From assembly GCA_916610825.1 (NCBI GenBank), contig OU744454.1, positions 2,648,501-2,712,500 of the forward strand: a DNA stretch of 64,000 nt, written 5' to 3'. Source of the stretch: Haliclystus octoradiatus. Its lineage: Eukaryota > Cnidaria > Staurozoa > Stauromedusae > Haliclystidae. The notes below the pieces were generated by a model that was not told where the DNA came from, searched no databases, and saw only the letters and a list, made by a program, of their open reading frames with translations. Positions 53,801-64,000 of this stretch are shown here, piece after piece. The translations under genes were made by a program, and so were the position numbers. Within the stretch, counting starts at the first letter, position 1, and the number at the start of each line of letters is the position of its first letter.

Positions 53801-56800
53801 ATTCATAAGCTAAACTTCAACCAAAAAACCAAGAGGAAAATGTTGAAATCTTCTAGGATTCTATAGAAGGCTAGACATGTTTCCAGACTCCGCAAGTGAT
53901 TATCAATATTTGAACTTATAGACATGTGAAATGTTGTTTTATGATAACTGAATCAATTTTGATGCCATAAAATGTTTTCGTACCTCTTCGACTTCGTCAA
54001 TACGTTGACCAAATTTAGTCATAAACTCGTAGATATCGTCCATTAATCCAAGAGGTAGATCCTGAAAAAAGATATTCCGTATATTACAAAACCAAATTGC
54101 TGAAGATTACAGATGAAAATAAGATTATTAATGATCCTCTTATATATTATTACTGTCTGTTTAAAAATAAATTATTTATCTATTTATTTGTGCTCTGTCC
54201 TTGACTTATGTATGTCAATTGATGTATCCGAAACTGTTGTCAGGCAAAGGACAGTACTGATCATACACTATTTGTTAGTATTGTATTATTATGGTATTAA
54301 TTACATTTATCTGTATTCTCAGCTCACTGACGTAAACGAAATTGTTTAATGATTTTGATCAACTAGGCAAGAATTTGTACTTAATTGTACGAAAACAAGT
54401 ATTAGTAAACGAGTATTATGCTGTTGCAGCCAACACATTTAAATATTTATTGAAGGACTATATTGGCGCTGCTCATTCCTTCATCAGGAACTCTTTCAAC
54501 AAGTTTCAACATTCTAAAAGAAGTTCCAAATATTTTTTGTAGTAGAATTCAAGGATAAATAAATAAAAGGATGATGATGAAGAACAGTTTTCAATGCTTC
54601 AAGAATTAGATACTGTAGTCTTCTTTACTATAACAATTGTAGGCTTACCTGTGAGACACCTCCTGGTCTAACATAAGCAGCATGCATTCTTGCGCCAGAA
54701 ACACGTTCATAGAACTCCATCAACTGTTAAGAAATTCATCATCGTCACGATCATAACATAAACAAATTTAAACCTTTGAGAGAGTAAAGATCTTGCAAAT
54801 AAATTTTGATTCTGATGTATATCAACTGAAAAACTTGATTGGTAAAAGTTTTAAGCTGATCCGATAAGAATTGACGGAGATATCAATGTTTTATTGCGTT
54901 TCTATTGCCGCATATTAATTTCCGTGTAGTTAGGCCTACTAATCAAATTTTTCTCAAACTAATTCAAAAGAATGTTGAGCAGGGGTGGCACCAGAGAGGG
55001 GGGCTAGGGGGCTACAGCCCCTCTGTTGGGGATGCTCAGCCCCCCTGTTGGGGAAGACTAAATTTTCTGTTGGAGAATTTTTTTTAACATATTTCGTAAA
55101 AAACAATAGGAATTAGCTCCATAAGTATTAGAGACTATTGCCAAATTGTTTCTATGTAACGTGGAAATTTGGTATAGCCCCACGGTCGGGGATGCCAGCC
55201 CCCTCGTCGGGGAAATCTTGGTGCCACCCCTGATGTTGAGTATGGGCTTCCTGAAAATAAATGTGCGCCAGAATAGACGTACTGTATTAAAACATTGCTG
55301 TCTCCCTCATTACTTATCGGATCAGCTTCAAACTTTTATCAATCAAATTTTTCAGTTGATGTACTACATCAGAATCAATAACTTGTTTGAAAGAGAGTTT
55401 CAGCAGAAGCTTCTACTGTTTTAGCCTGCATGTAGACCTCACATTCATGACCAAAATATGTAAAGTCTGCGCACCCAAGTTGAATTGCTTGTCAGGCTTA
55501 CCTTTTCTCTTTCTTCAAACATCCAAAAGAATGGCGTCATTGCACCAACATCAAGCGCATGAGTTGTAACAGCCATTATATGGTTTAATATACGAGTAAT
55601 CTCACCAAATAAAACTGAAAATCATTTTAAAACAAAATAGCAACATTTCAGTTATCCATAATAATAATTCTATGATAATGATTCATCAGTGGTGTTCAGG
55701 GTCTGACAAAAGGCTCAGCCTTCTGGTATCTTAAGAGACATTTCAACATTTTCTTATGAATTTTTTGTTGAGGTTTGACCAATAAATCTAAAAATACCAA
55801 TTTTTTCTGAATTTGCTCTAACCTTCCAGAATCAATCGATCAATTCCCCATTTTATCAAACCCTGAACCAGAATATATCATTTTGAAGAAGTTGGTAGTA
55901 AAATCTACAGTAGCACATTGATTTTCTGATTTTCATTTTCCCATTGTCCAACAGAAATATAGGGTTATCATACCTCTTATGCATTGTGCCCTTTCAGGAA
56001 CTTTGATGTTCAGAAGTTTCTCAACAGCGAGAGAGTAGCATTGCTCATTCGTCATCATAGAAACATAATCAAGGCGATCAAAATAAGGCAAAGCCTGTTG
56101 GGGAAAAATATTACAATGAATAACTTTTTATTGCATGTATGCTTGTTGCTTCTATTGGCAGCTAGAGAAAAATGGGTTATATGGTGTCCCTTAGGGCGCA
56201 GGTACTTAGGGGGAGGACTTCTTTCAGATCAAATCAGATCTGATTGGATGTGGTTCAAAACCCCGAAGGTCAACTCGGCCTTGACTTTAATCTAAAACAT
56301 CAAATGAGTACCATCTGAGGATGGCGGATGGAATGGTCTAGAGGGAATTGCATTGTGAGTAGCTGCAGCGCATCGTTGCGCATTGGCAATTGAAGCCTAT
56401 CTGCCATGAAATATGTTGAATTGATCTTCAGTGTCGCGGCTAAGATCACTTAAAGAGTGTTAAACATTATTGCTCTCAGCGAAAAGAGCAATTTTTCTAG
56501 AAATAGAGGAGCGGTACCTTCGGTAGGGCGATACCATCTTAATTACTTAGGGTGAGTGCGATTTGAAACTTTTTGAAAAATGCACAATGTGATCCAGAAT
56601 TGGACAAGATATCGTATCATTATCTTTTAATCACATATTAATGCAAAATTCTCCATGAAACTCACATAGAAAAGTGTGGAATAATATTTGTGAGAAAGAA
56701 ACAACATGCCACAGTCAAACCTGTTATAGCGGTCACCTCTATACAAGGGCCAGCTGTTTATAGTGGTCACTCCTGCAATGTCTGGAATACAGTGAAACCT

Positions 56801-59800
56801 GTATATAACGGCCAGCTGCGAGAGGCAGATAAATTGACCATTATAGACAGGTGGCCTTTATATACAGATTTGATTCAATAGAAAATACTATTATAGACAT
56901 AGCAAATGCGACCACTATAGACAGGTGGCCGCATTATAGAGGTGACCGTTATAACAGGTTTGACTGTAGTATTTTCTATTGAATCAAACCTGTATATATA
57001 GGCCACCTGTCTATAGTGGTCAATTATCTACCTCTCGTAGCTGGCCGTTATATACAGGTTTCACTGTATCAGACTTTGACAGTCTATGATTCCAGAACTT
57101 TCTTATTTAAGGTAAACAAAAAATAAAACCAAATCTTTTATAGACTCAATTTATTTTCATGAACAATAATTAACAATTCAAGAACAGTTTATGAAAAATA
57201 TCATAAACATTTCATAAAAAGTTCATGAAAATTGGGCCATTTAACGATCACAGACTCAACATATTTTTTCGCAGGGGTATTTCATTTTTAAATTATTTTA
57301 TGTTTTGTTTTTCTAGAACAGTTTTTTAGAACAGTGTTGTAAAACATATTTACATTGATTAATGTGTAGTAGCACAAACAATAAAGGTTTGCCCTTCATA
57401 GAAAAGTGCCGACCGCCCACCAATAAAGTAACAAAAAATAGTTTTTGAATACAGTAAATCGTGAAATATTCATGATAATAAGGGCAAACCCACAGTCATG
57501 AAGTTTTAATAAATTGATCGACCTTCATGTCGGGTGGGCAACAAATAGGGATCACAGAATTATATTTTGAAGGCTTCAGATGTTGAGTTTAATTGTGTTG
57601 ACTCTTGGATAAACAAAATGTAATACAGAACAGTACTTTGTAAAAACCCTCAGCGAAGAATTCTTTCGAAATAAAAATTCATTAAAAAGAAACAGATTAA
57701 CGTTTTTTCTGTGAGAATTTTCTATATTTTGAGCAACTGATATTGATTGATGAGAAGACATCTCTCGTGTTAATTACCTGCAGGTAAGTTTTGTATTCAA
57801 TCAGTTTTTCTGTTCCCCTGTGAAGAAGTCCGATGTGAGGATCAGCGCGTTCAATCACCTGGAAATAAATACATTCTTGCAACATAAAAAACCTTGTAGA
57901 AATCATTAGCCATATTGATCCCATTATGTGGAATGTCGTACCCCTGCGAAAAATAGTTCAGGAGTTAATGAACGTTAAATGACACCAATTTCTATGCATT
58001 GTTCATGAACAAATCATGAACCTTCATGAACAGTTCACTGAAAAGTCCATAAAATTAGGCCCATTTAACGTTAAAGTGCACATGACACCAAACAATTTTA
58101 TTCCGGAATCAAGTAGCCCATGCAAAATAAATAGGAATGGCGGCAATAATTTTTCAATTTGGAGCCTTATAAGCGGAGATATTTAATTTTGAAAGTACCA
58201 TATTTCAGAAATTGTGCTCCTTCAAAAGTCGGAACTCATGCCGGAATGACAAGAGAGCCCACTATGGAAAAATAACCAAGTCTAGACTTCAAGAAATCGT
58301 AACTTTTTTCTCGCGAAAAAGAAATTGTCCACTTTCCAGAACAGATATGCCCATATCTTCGGGACACCTTGTTGGCCATATATGACTGAAATTGAACGTA
58401 AAATGTAGAGTTTAGAAAGGTTTTATTAGACTTCGATGGAGTTTTTTGTTGACTACTAAAACAGCGGCAAAACGCTTTGTATTCACTTCGCCGCGGATGA
58501 TGACCTAAACATTTATAAAATTTAAAAAAATTAATTGCGCTATTTTGGTCGGTCTCCCGCAGCTCAATGTCAGTGCTTCACTGATTTGTTAGCTTCAATC
58601 TCAATGATTGGCTATTAAAAACCATTGTATGACCCCCTGTTTGCCTTTCAGCAGACGCGTTTCTTCAACAAAAACACAATTACAGAAAGATGAAATCGAC
58701 ACACGCAATGTGTTTAATATCATACCTTAATCTAGTTTTATATTCGACGGACAACGGTTGTTGTCGACTTCTTCACAAAGCTATCCTGTCTAAGAATTAT
58801 ATTTAATCAATGAATTTAATATGCTGGAGATATTTTTATCTGATATATAAAATACAATATTATATCACAAAAGACTTAATATATTGACGACACAGAGAGG
58901 TGTCTTATATTCGGGGAAAGATAGCCTGCTCGCAGACTCACTGTCAAAATGTAAATTTGGTAAACAGTAGACCAAATTTATTCCTTTAATTTAGACCCGA
59001 TTTCATCTTTCTGTAATTGTGTATTTGTTGAAGAAACGCGTCTGCTGAAAGGCAAACAGGGGGTCATGCAATGGTTTTTAATAGCCAATCATTGAGATTG
59101 AAGCTAAAAAATCAGTGAAGCACTGACGTTAAGCTGCGGGAGATCGCCCAAAATAGCGCAATGAATTTTTTTTAATTTTATAGACGTTTAGATCATCATC
59201 CGCGGCGAAGTGAATACAAAGCGTTTTGCCGCTGTTTTAGTAGTCAACACCTTGATGCATAACATGCGTTAATCTAGTGTTTTAACACCTTTTTGACAGA
59301 AAAACTCCATCGAAGTCTAATAAAACCTTTATAAACTCTACATTTTACGTTCAATTTCAGTCATATATGGCCAACAAGGTGTCCCGAAGATATGGGCATA
59401 TCTGTTCTGGAAAGTGGACAATTTCTTTTTCGCGAGAAAAAGTTACGATTTTTTGAAGTCTAGACTTGGTTATTTTTCCATAGTGGGCTTTCTTGTCATT
59501 CCGGCATGAGTTCCGACTTTCGAAGGAGCACAATTTCTGAAATATGGTACTTTCAAAATTAAATATCTCCGCTTATAAGAGTCCAAATCGAAAAATTATT
59601 GCCGCCATTCCTATTTATTTTGCATGGGCTACTTGATTCCGGAATAAAATTTTTTGGTGTCATGTGCACTTTAAAGAACTGTTCATGAACTCCTGGACTA
59701 TTTTGCATGGGTGGAACTGACTGTATCAACATTTTTTTACATGAGAAATTAAATTAAAAGTTTGTCTGTTTAAAGATTAATATCTAAACAGATTTTACTT

Positions 59801-62800
59801 TACATTAATAGTACATACTTTGCCTAGCTATAACTAGCAAAATGCTTCAATCCTACAATTTGTCAATGTCCGCATCAGAGACCCTCATTACAAAATTTAA
59901 AAATAATATCTACTGTTAAACAATTAATTTTCATCTTGAATATTCTTATACTAGTGTCAGTCTGCTTAAAATAGAAATATTTCATGTCTACAGTCTAAAT
60001 TTCAAATAATATACGATAACAAAAAACAAGTACCTCTCCATTTATCTCAAGCACAAGTCGCAAAACACCATGAGCTGCAGGATGTTGAGGTCCAAAATTG
60101 AGGGTGATATTTGTTACTCCTTTCTCAGGAACAAACTCTAAAATAAAACATAACAGTAAAAAAAATTAAATAAACAGCACAACCAAAAAAATACTGGAAA
60201 TATCTAGGAGACAGAAAAATGAGAAATGGTGAATGACACAGTTAAATCTTGCACATTAAAATATATTTTTAACAACAGCAACTTAAATTACAGTATCTAG
60301 AAAAATTGACCACTACAACCAGGTGGCCTTTATAAACAGGATTGATTCAATAGAATATCTTTCGTATATAATACTTATATATATATAAATTTTGTATATA
60401 ATAATAAGTGGCCATTGTAGACAGGTTTTTGGTATATAGGTGGCTTTTATAGCAGGTTTGTAATTATAAATATTTTTGTTGACGTTGGCCATAATATACG
60501 CCTCAAAGCTTGCCTATTGAGTCTCACGATTTTACATTGAAACTCACAGTCTCACATTTGCTCTTACTGTGTCACGGCAAAATTCAACTTTGAGTAAATT
60601 CCATTTAATTTCTGTGTATATACTCTTTTATAATGTAATTAATGTTCAGCAACTTAATTTATACTCTGTTGGATTATGCTGGTTATTGCATCTAGACTGA
60701 TTTCAAGTTTTTAAACAAGATAAAAAACGTCAACATTATCCATAATTTTGTTGTTGATTTTTGTTTCTGCCATTTTGAATACATGACGAAACACATGTCT
60801 CAAGACCACTTAGAAATGGGCAACTCTTTTAGGTTGGCCCCTACGATTTATTCCCAGAATGCAGAATTTCAAAAATGTCATCGTTTTTCAATTCTCAAGT
60901 TGGAAGGTCTGGATTTACTGTTACTAGAAGAAGATTGTAATCAAAATGTTAAGAATTTGACTCACCTTCTGTGCCCCATTTTGATGTGACCTCATCTGGA
61001 TACATAACAGCTGAACTGTATGCATCTAAGCTACCTGGTAACTCTGGATTTTTTAATTCATCAGTGGTTTCCTTTGTGACAATTCTTTGAAATGACCTGC
61101 ACGTAAACATAGTAATGGATAATAGGGATGAGAATACAGTCAAATCTGGCAATAGTTTCGGCTTCAAGAGTAACCCAAAAGAGTTTGATACTGAGTAATT
61201 TACGGTCAAACTTTGCTACATATTTACCGTTAATAACGGACTCTGCCTTAATAAAAGTAAGTAATGTAGACGGTATCGCCTTCTTACCGAAGGCACCCGT
61301 ACCACTCCTCTATTTTTAGAGGAGTGGCTCTTTTCGCTGAGAGCAGTTATTTTAAACGCCTTAACTGGTAAAATAGTTTGTCTCCCTAGCATAGGCCTAC
61401 TGCTATAGCCAGATTCAACTGTAAATTGATATTTTGCGCAAGGCATGCCTCTTTATTTTACCAAAGTTCTTCAAAAGCCAAATAACTTTAGAAGATTGTA
61501 ATTCCTGCAGATTTTATTCCTAGATTTCATAGTGAAAGCAAATCTAGCATGTTCCCAGACTGAAAAGTTTGCTGTGCGCGCCTGAGATCTCAGGCGCGCA
61601 GCAGACTTTCCTACGTAGGATTTTAACTAAACTTGATTGAATCTCAGGCACGAAAATTGCAATATTTTCAATCTGGGCATGTTCAAAATCAATTTTGACT
61701 TGGAAATAGTTGCGCTGCGCAAAACGCAACAACGACATGTACGGATAGAAAAAACCGTGCTATTTAAGTTCGTTGTGTAACAGAAGGCGATATAGACACT
61801 TTGAACAATATCACTACTTATAGATGAAATTTCCGCACTTTTAATAAATTTTCAAATTCGAGATCGAGATCATGCAACATTCGAATTTTGAACTTGGTTT
61901 ACCTGGGTGATGTGATTGGCGGTATCAGATACAGGTCAGGCTAGGCGGCTAGTGACAGGTATTAACTATTAGTCTAATAGTATTAGATGTTCATATTCTT
62001 CAATGACTTCCCTGATTGCGTGAAACACAGCAGGGTCGTCAAGTATGCTGATGACACAGTGATTTATGTAAACGGAAAAGAAAAGGAAAACATCGAACAT
62101 TTACTAAACCAGGATTTAGAGAGCGTTGCGGAGTATTTTGATAACAATGAAGTCATTATCAACCTTAAAAGGGGGAAAACTGAAGCAATGATATTTGGCA
62201 CCGCTAAACGATTGCAAACAACTAATAAAGAACTTGATTTATCTTACAAAGGACAAAAAATAAACAACGTTTCAGAATATAAATACTTGGGAAACATCGC
62301 TGATCGTCATCTTAACTTCAACAAAAACTTCGACAAGATTTACAAAAAGGCAAGCGGCAGGCTCAGGTTACTAAAACGACTCCGTTGCTTTTTGACTCAA
62401 GATGCCGCCTACAGAATATACATAATGATGATTGTTCCATTGCTGACATACAGAGGGCCGGTGAAGTTGGCGTACACTAAAACACAGGAAAGTCGATTTT
62501 CTTCCTTAGAACGACGAGCGAAACAAATAATTGGGAGATCTGTACCAAGCATATTAAACTCGGTCAAGAAAGAGGCACTTCTGATAGTTAAACGCTCTTT
62601 GGAAAACGAAGTATGTACCAACTTTGAAGGCTACTTTCAAATTCGAGAACATCAGGTGGTTACTCGTAACAAGGGGTATCTTCTCGTTCTTCCGAAAGTC
62701 AAGCTGGAACTTGGTAAACAATCATTCAACTACAGCGGTGCAAAGATATTCAATGAACTACCACTGTCTGTCAGGAAGGCAACTACTACCAGTGCTTTTG

Positions 62801-63279
62801 ATAAACTCCTTGAAGAATTTTTTGAAAGTTAATTTTAAACACACACAACAATACTTAAATTAATTTGTTAACTCTTCTACATACTTGATATTATTTTTTA
62901 CCAGTGCTTTTATATTAAGATCTTAATTTATTTTCTTTTTGAGTTTTGTTTTTAAACAGGTGGGACATTGATAACAGCTGTAAATATGTTTTTACGTAGC
63001 TGAAGTTTTTAACCTGTATAAAAATTCATTCTTATTATTATTATTATTATTATTATTGTTCATTGTTCATCATGTAAAATAATAAAAATAATTCCTTGTT
63101 GTTGATGGTGTAGCTGTGTGAAATAAGGCCTTGAACAGCCAGACAACGGATATGCAGGCTATCTGAATTGTTCATAATTATATTTAATCTTACCTTGAGC
63201 TGCATACTAAAGGAATAAGAGAAGGTTTGGTCAATAAAGTCTGTTTCCTACACAGTAGACTTGCCAGGCGAGACGCCAT
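44822..63279 (-). CDS. NDUFS2: NADH dehydrogenase (ubiquinone) Fe-S protein 2, 49-kDa subunit of complex I, 16 exons, 466 aa
   Basis: Matrix-arm core subunit lining the quinone-binding site. Exons: 63194-63279, 60966-61096, 60034-60137, 57778-57858, 55974-56094, 55502-55614, 54649-54723, 53984-54061, 53118-53203, 52911-53030, 52432-52483, 51920-51997, 50156-50251, 49044-49127, 48578-48635, 44822-44859. Phase closes throughout (1401 nt with stop). The N terminus [20 protein letters not shown] is basic and Ser/Leu-rich, as expected for a mitochondrial presequence. Family blocks include [19 protein letters not shown], the quinone-site Tyr in DRLDYVSMM (Y144), [13 protein letters not shown]-like [58 protein letters not shown] and the terminal DVVFGEIDR. 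The length is close to human (463 aa). The start context AAAATGGCG is good. Introns 1, 3 and 15 hold large repeats. Confidence 0.97.
45171..47799. repeat. Tandem repeat, about 239-bp unit, 11 copies
   Basis: Units start AAACGTGGCTTAAGATTCAA at 45171, 45411, 45649, 45888, 46127, 46366, 46605, 46844, 47083, 47322 and 47561. Copies differ at only a few positions (CTCCACAA or CTCTACAA; GAAAAGATTG or GAAAAAATTG), and these variants recur in a pattern, indicating recent homogenisation or multi-unit duplication. The unit ends GCGAAAACAGCATGATAT and includes TCGACTGTGATGTATATCGA. It lies wholly in the last intron of NDUFS2. Confidence 0.95.
49261..49450 (+). repeat. tRNA-derived SINE
   Basis: A-box TGGTGTAGTGG (49269-49279) and B-box GGTTCAATCC (49313-49322), followed by a body with GGCGTCAGGAAGGGCAT, a phrase found in the central domains of several invertebrate SINEs. 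It lies in NDUFS2 intron 13. A reverse A-box half is at 24655-24690. Confidence 0.75.
49493..49970. mobile_element. Cluster of GTTCATGAA-type MITE sequence
   Basis: Several inverted copies of CATGAACAGTTCATGAA, TAGGCCATTTGTTATTCATG and GTTCATAAAAGG, related to the element at 9346. It lies in NDUFS2 intron 13. Confidence 0.5.
50523..50655 (+). mobile_element. Truncated mariner-like MITE
   Basis: Begins TAGTGAAACCAGTATATAAC and matches the 5' two thirds of the family, then breaks off after GAATGACCGC. A further fragment (ACAGGTGGCC to GTTTGACTG) is at about 51813-51866. Confidence 0.6.
54980..55232. mobile_element. hAT-like MITE with exact 8-bp TSD, nested in a second palindrome
   Basis: Termini CAGGGGTGGCACCA and complement TGGTGCCACCCCTG, 253 bp, flanked by perfect ATGTTGAG (54972-54979 and 55233-55240). 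Internal CAGCCCC-rich repeats. It sits near the centre of a larger inverted repeat (about 54806-55376) whose arms share GCTGATCCGATAAG and ATCAACTGAAAAA. It lies in NDUFS2 intron 6. Confidence 0.85.
56213..56545 (+). repeat. SINE copy of the 23268 family
   Basis: Shares GATGTGGTTCAAAACCCC (B-box region), GAAGGTCAACTCGGCCTTGA, GCATCGTTGCGCATTG and GAGGAGCGGTACC with the other copies. It has an extra GATGGCGGATGGAATGGTC block that is also seen in the 6010 copy. It lies in NDUFS2 intron 4. Confidence 0.65.
56712..57066. mobile_element. Mariner-like MITE interrupted by a second copy of itself
   Basis: The outer copy is in reverse orientation (CAGTCAAACCTG at 56712 to GGTTTCACTG at 57066). The inner, forward copy (56790-56966) is inserted at the central TA, which is duplicated (56788-56789 and 56967-56968). 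Removing the inner copy restores the normal family sequence GTCTGGAATAGTATTTTC. Confidence 0.85.
57942..59710. mobile_element. GTTCATGAA-type MITE split by a large foldback insertion
   Basis: The left end reads CCCTGCGAAAAATAGTTCAGG and the right end is the complement of CCATGCAAAATAGTCCAGG. The two halves are separated by the 58075-59670 foldback. It lies in NDUFS2 intron 3. Confidence 0.55.
58075..59670. mobile_element. Foldback element, about 1.6 kb with 620-670 bp arms, TTAA flanks
   Basis: Arms 58075-58698 and 58998-59670 are highly similar. They begin AGTGCACATGACACCAAA and include GACCCCCTGTTTGCCTTTC-like and CATATATGGCCAACAAGGTG blocks. TTAA borders both sides (58071-58074 and 59671-59674), compatible with a piggyBac-like non-autonomous element. 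One arm has an extra roughly 50-bp segment near 59250. The loop holds an AGCCTGCTCGCAGACTCAC repeat at 58923. No ORF. Confidence 0.75.
61258..61370 (-). repeat. SINE 3' fragment (family of 23268)
   Basis: On the minus strand GAGTGGTACGGGTGCC, then TTCGGTAAGAAGGCGATACC, match the family 3' end. It lies in NDUFS2 intron 1. Confidence 0.6.
61987..63058 (+). mobile_element. 5'-truncated non-LTR retrotransposon with reverse-transcriptase fragment
   Basis: The open frame 61987-62832 (281 aa) encodes the C-terminal part of a reverse transcriptase. [12 protein letters not shown] carries the YADD catalytic box, followed by [10 protein letters not shown] (the EYKYLG block), a thumb-like region and a C-terminal [18 protein letters not shown] typical of CR1/jockey-like elements. 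Upstream palm motifs and endonuclease are missing, so it is not autonomous. A 3' UTR of about 200 bp ends in (TTA)n at 63031-63058. It is inserted antisense in NDUFS2 intron 1. The long intact frame suggests a fairly recent insertion. Confidence 0.85.
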
Positions 63280-64000
63280 TTTGAGATGTGAAGTACTGAA
63301 GTTGATCGAAAGAATATAGTGGCATGGGGATGAGCTGCGTCACGAAGGGTTAAAACCATAGACATAATAGATATCTATCGGTCGTGGCTAGATCAGGGGT
63401 AACTCAAGGACATTTTATGATTTTTTATGAATTCTTTTATTTGTGTTAAATTTGGTTTTCAACCGATTTTCAAAATTCTTTTTGCATTTGGTACCTTTGT
63501 ATATTTACCAAAAATCTACCATGTATAATTGAGAAATAAAAAGTTACTCAACTTTTAAACTAAGCTTCGTGATAAAACTTTTTGGCTGACTAACATTTGC
63601 TGCAATAATTTTTTAATTTTTTTGTTTTATACAAGACAGATTTGTAGTAAATATATTAAGGTACGAGATGCAAAAAGAATTTTGAAAATCGATTGAAAAA
63701 AGAATTTAATACAATTAAAAGAAGCAATGAAAAGTCATAAAAATGTCCTTGAGTTACCCCTGATCTAGCCACGACCATATCTATTATGTCTATGGTTAAA
63801 ACCTCTTTTAGCGGCCATTGTCACTTTAATTCTGACCATACTGTGTGTTGCTAATACCAATACGTTAGAAAAATGTCAAAAAATCAAAGTGGCGTCATAT
63901 TCCCCGCTTGCATACGGTGTATATGTGCATAGAAGAATTGGAATATCCAGAAGAGTGTGAAACATCGACTTTTGGCAATTTTTGACTACTTCTTCTCAAT
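63280..64000. other. NDUFS2 upstream region
   Basis: Contains a foldback element at 63354-63797 within 80 bp of the NDUFS2 start codon. Outside it no gene or clear motif is seen to the window end. Confidence 0.5.
63354..63797. mobile_element. Foldback MITE next to the NDUFS2 5' end
   Basis: Arms of about 150 bp begin AACCATAGACATAATAGATA and share GTCGTGGCTAGATCAGGGG and AACTCAAGGACATTTT. One arm has six extra bases after GATAT. A related AT-rich inner segment (GATTTGTAGTAAAT, GAGATGCAAAAAG) also occurs at about 26060-26100 downstream of the first intact GPCR. Confidence 0.75.

Noticed and set aside
56690-56881. 63-aa plus-strand ORF
   Set aside because: Translation of the nested mariner-like MITEs.

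Overview
The window is nuclear DNA of an AT-rich invertebrate metazoan. It has GT-AG introns of about 0.1 to 5 kb, intronless rhodopsin-like GPCR genes, and dense non-autonomous DNA transposons, tRNA-derived SINEs, truncated non-LTR retrotransposon tails and satellites. Nothing here fixes the phylum. No bacterial or viral genes are seen.

Layout, left to right. 1-3.6 kb: AT-rich intergenic DNA with two low-confidence coding-like segments in opposite orientation that both faintly recall TMEM223. 3.66-16.7 kb (-): a complete 14-exon autophagy protease ATG4 (A/B type, 440 aa), with introns full of MITEs. 18.36-19.54 kb (-): a rhodopsin-like GPCR with one frameshift between TM2 and TM3. 19.89-21.62 kb (-): a 3-exon gene of 219 aa with a coiled coil resembling FEZ/UNC-76. 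24.75-25.87 kb and 33.21-34.27 kb (+): two intact intronless paralogous GPCRs. 36.72-43.96 kb (-): a complete 5-exon TRAPPC4 (223 aa), whose last intron holds a TTTA microsatellite and a 33-bp minisatellite. 44.82-63.28 kb (-): a complete 16-exon NDUFS2 (466 aa), whose last intron contains eleven copies of a 239-bp tandem repeat. The exon chains of ATG4, TRAPPC4, NDUFS2 and the FEZ-like gene were joined by hand; reading phase closes exactly at every junction.

The genes are unrelated housekeeping functions (autophagy, ER-Golgi tethering, mitochondrial complex I) beside a small receptor cluster. I see no operon or pathway logic linking them.

The most unusual signal is a family of about 110-190 bp hairpins confined to 23.9-35.0 kb, around the two intact GPCR genes. 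Their arms carry a hammerhead-ribozyme-like core: CTGATGA, a short covarying stem II, GAAA, a 3-4 bp stem III, a GTA cleavage triplet, and a stem I that also covaries between copies. Four copies are inverted dimers with one core on each strand and two are monomers. All share a tail with AGCTCTG followed by GAGCACT. Other notable signals are an inverted partial copy of TRAPPC4 exon 1 with its donor site, hAT-like MITEs with exact 8-bp target duplications, a mariner-like MITE inserted at the central TA of its own relative, and a 1.6-kb foldback element in an NDUFS2 intron.
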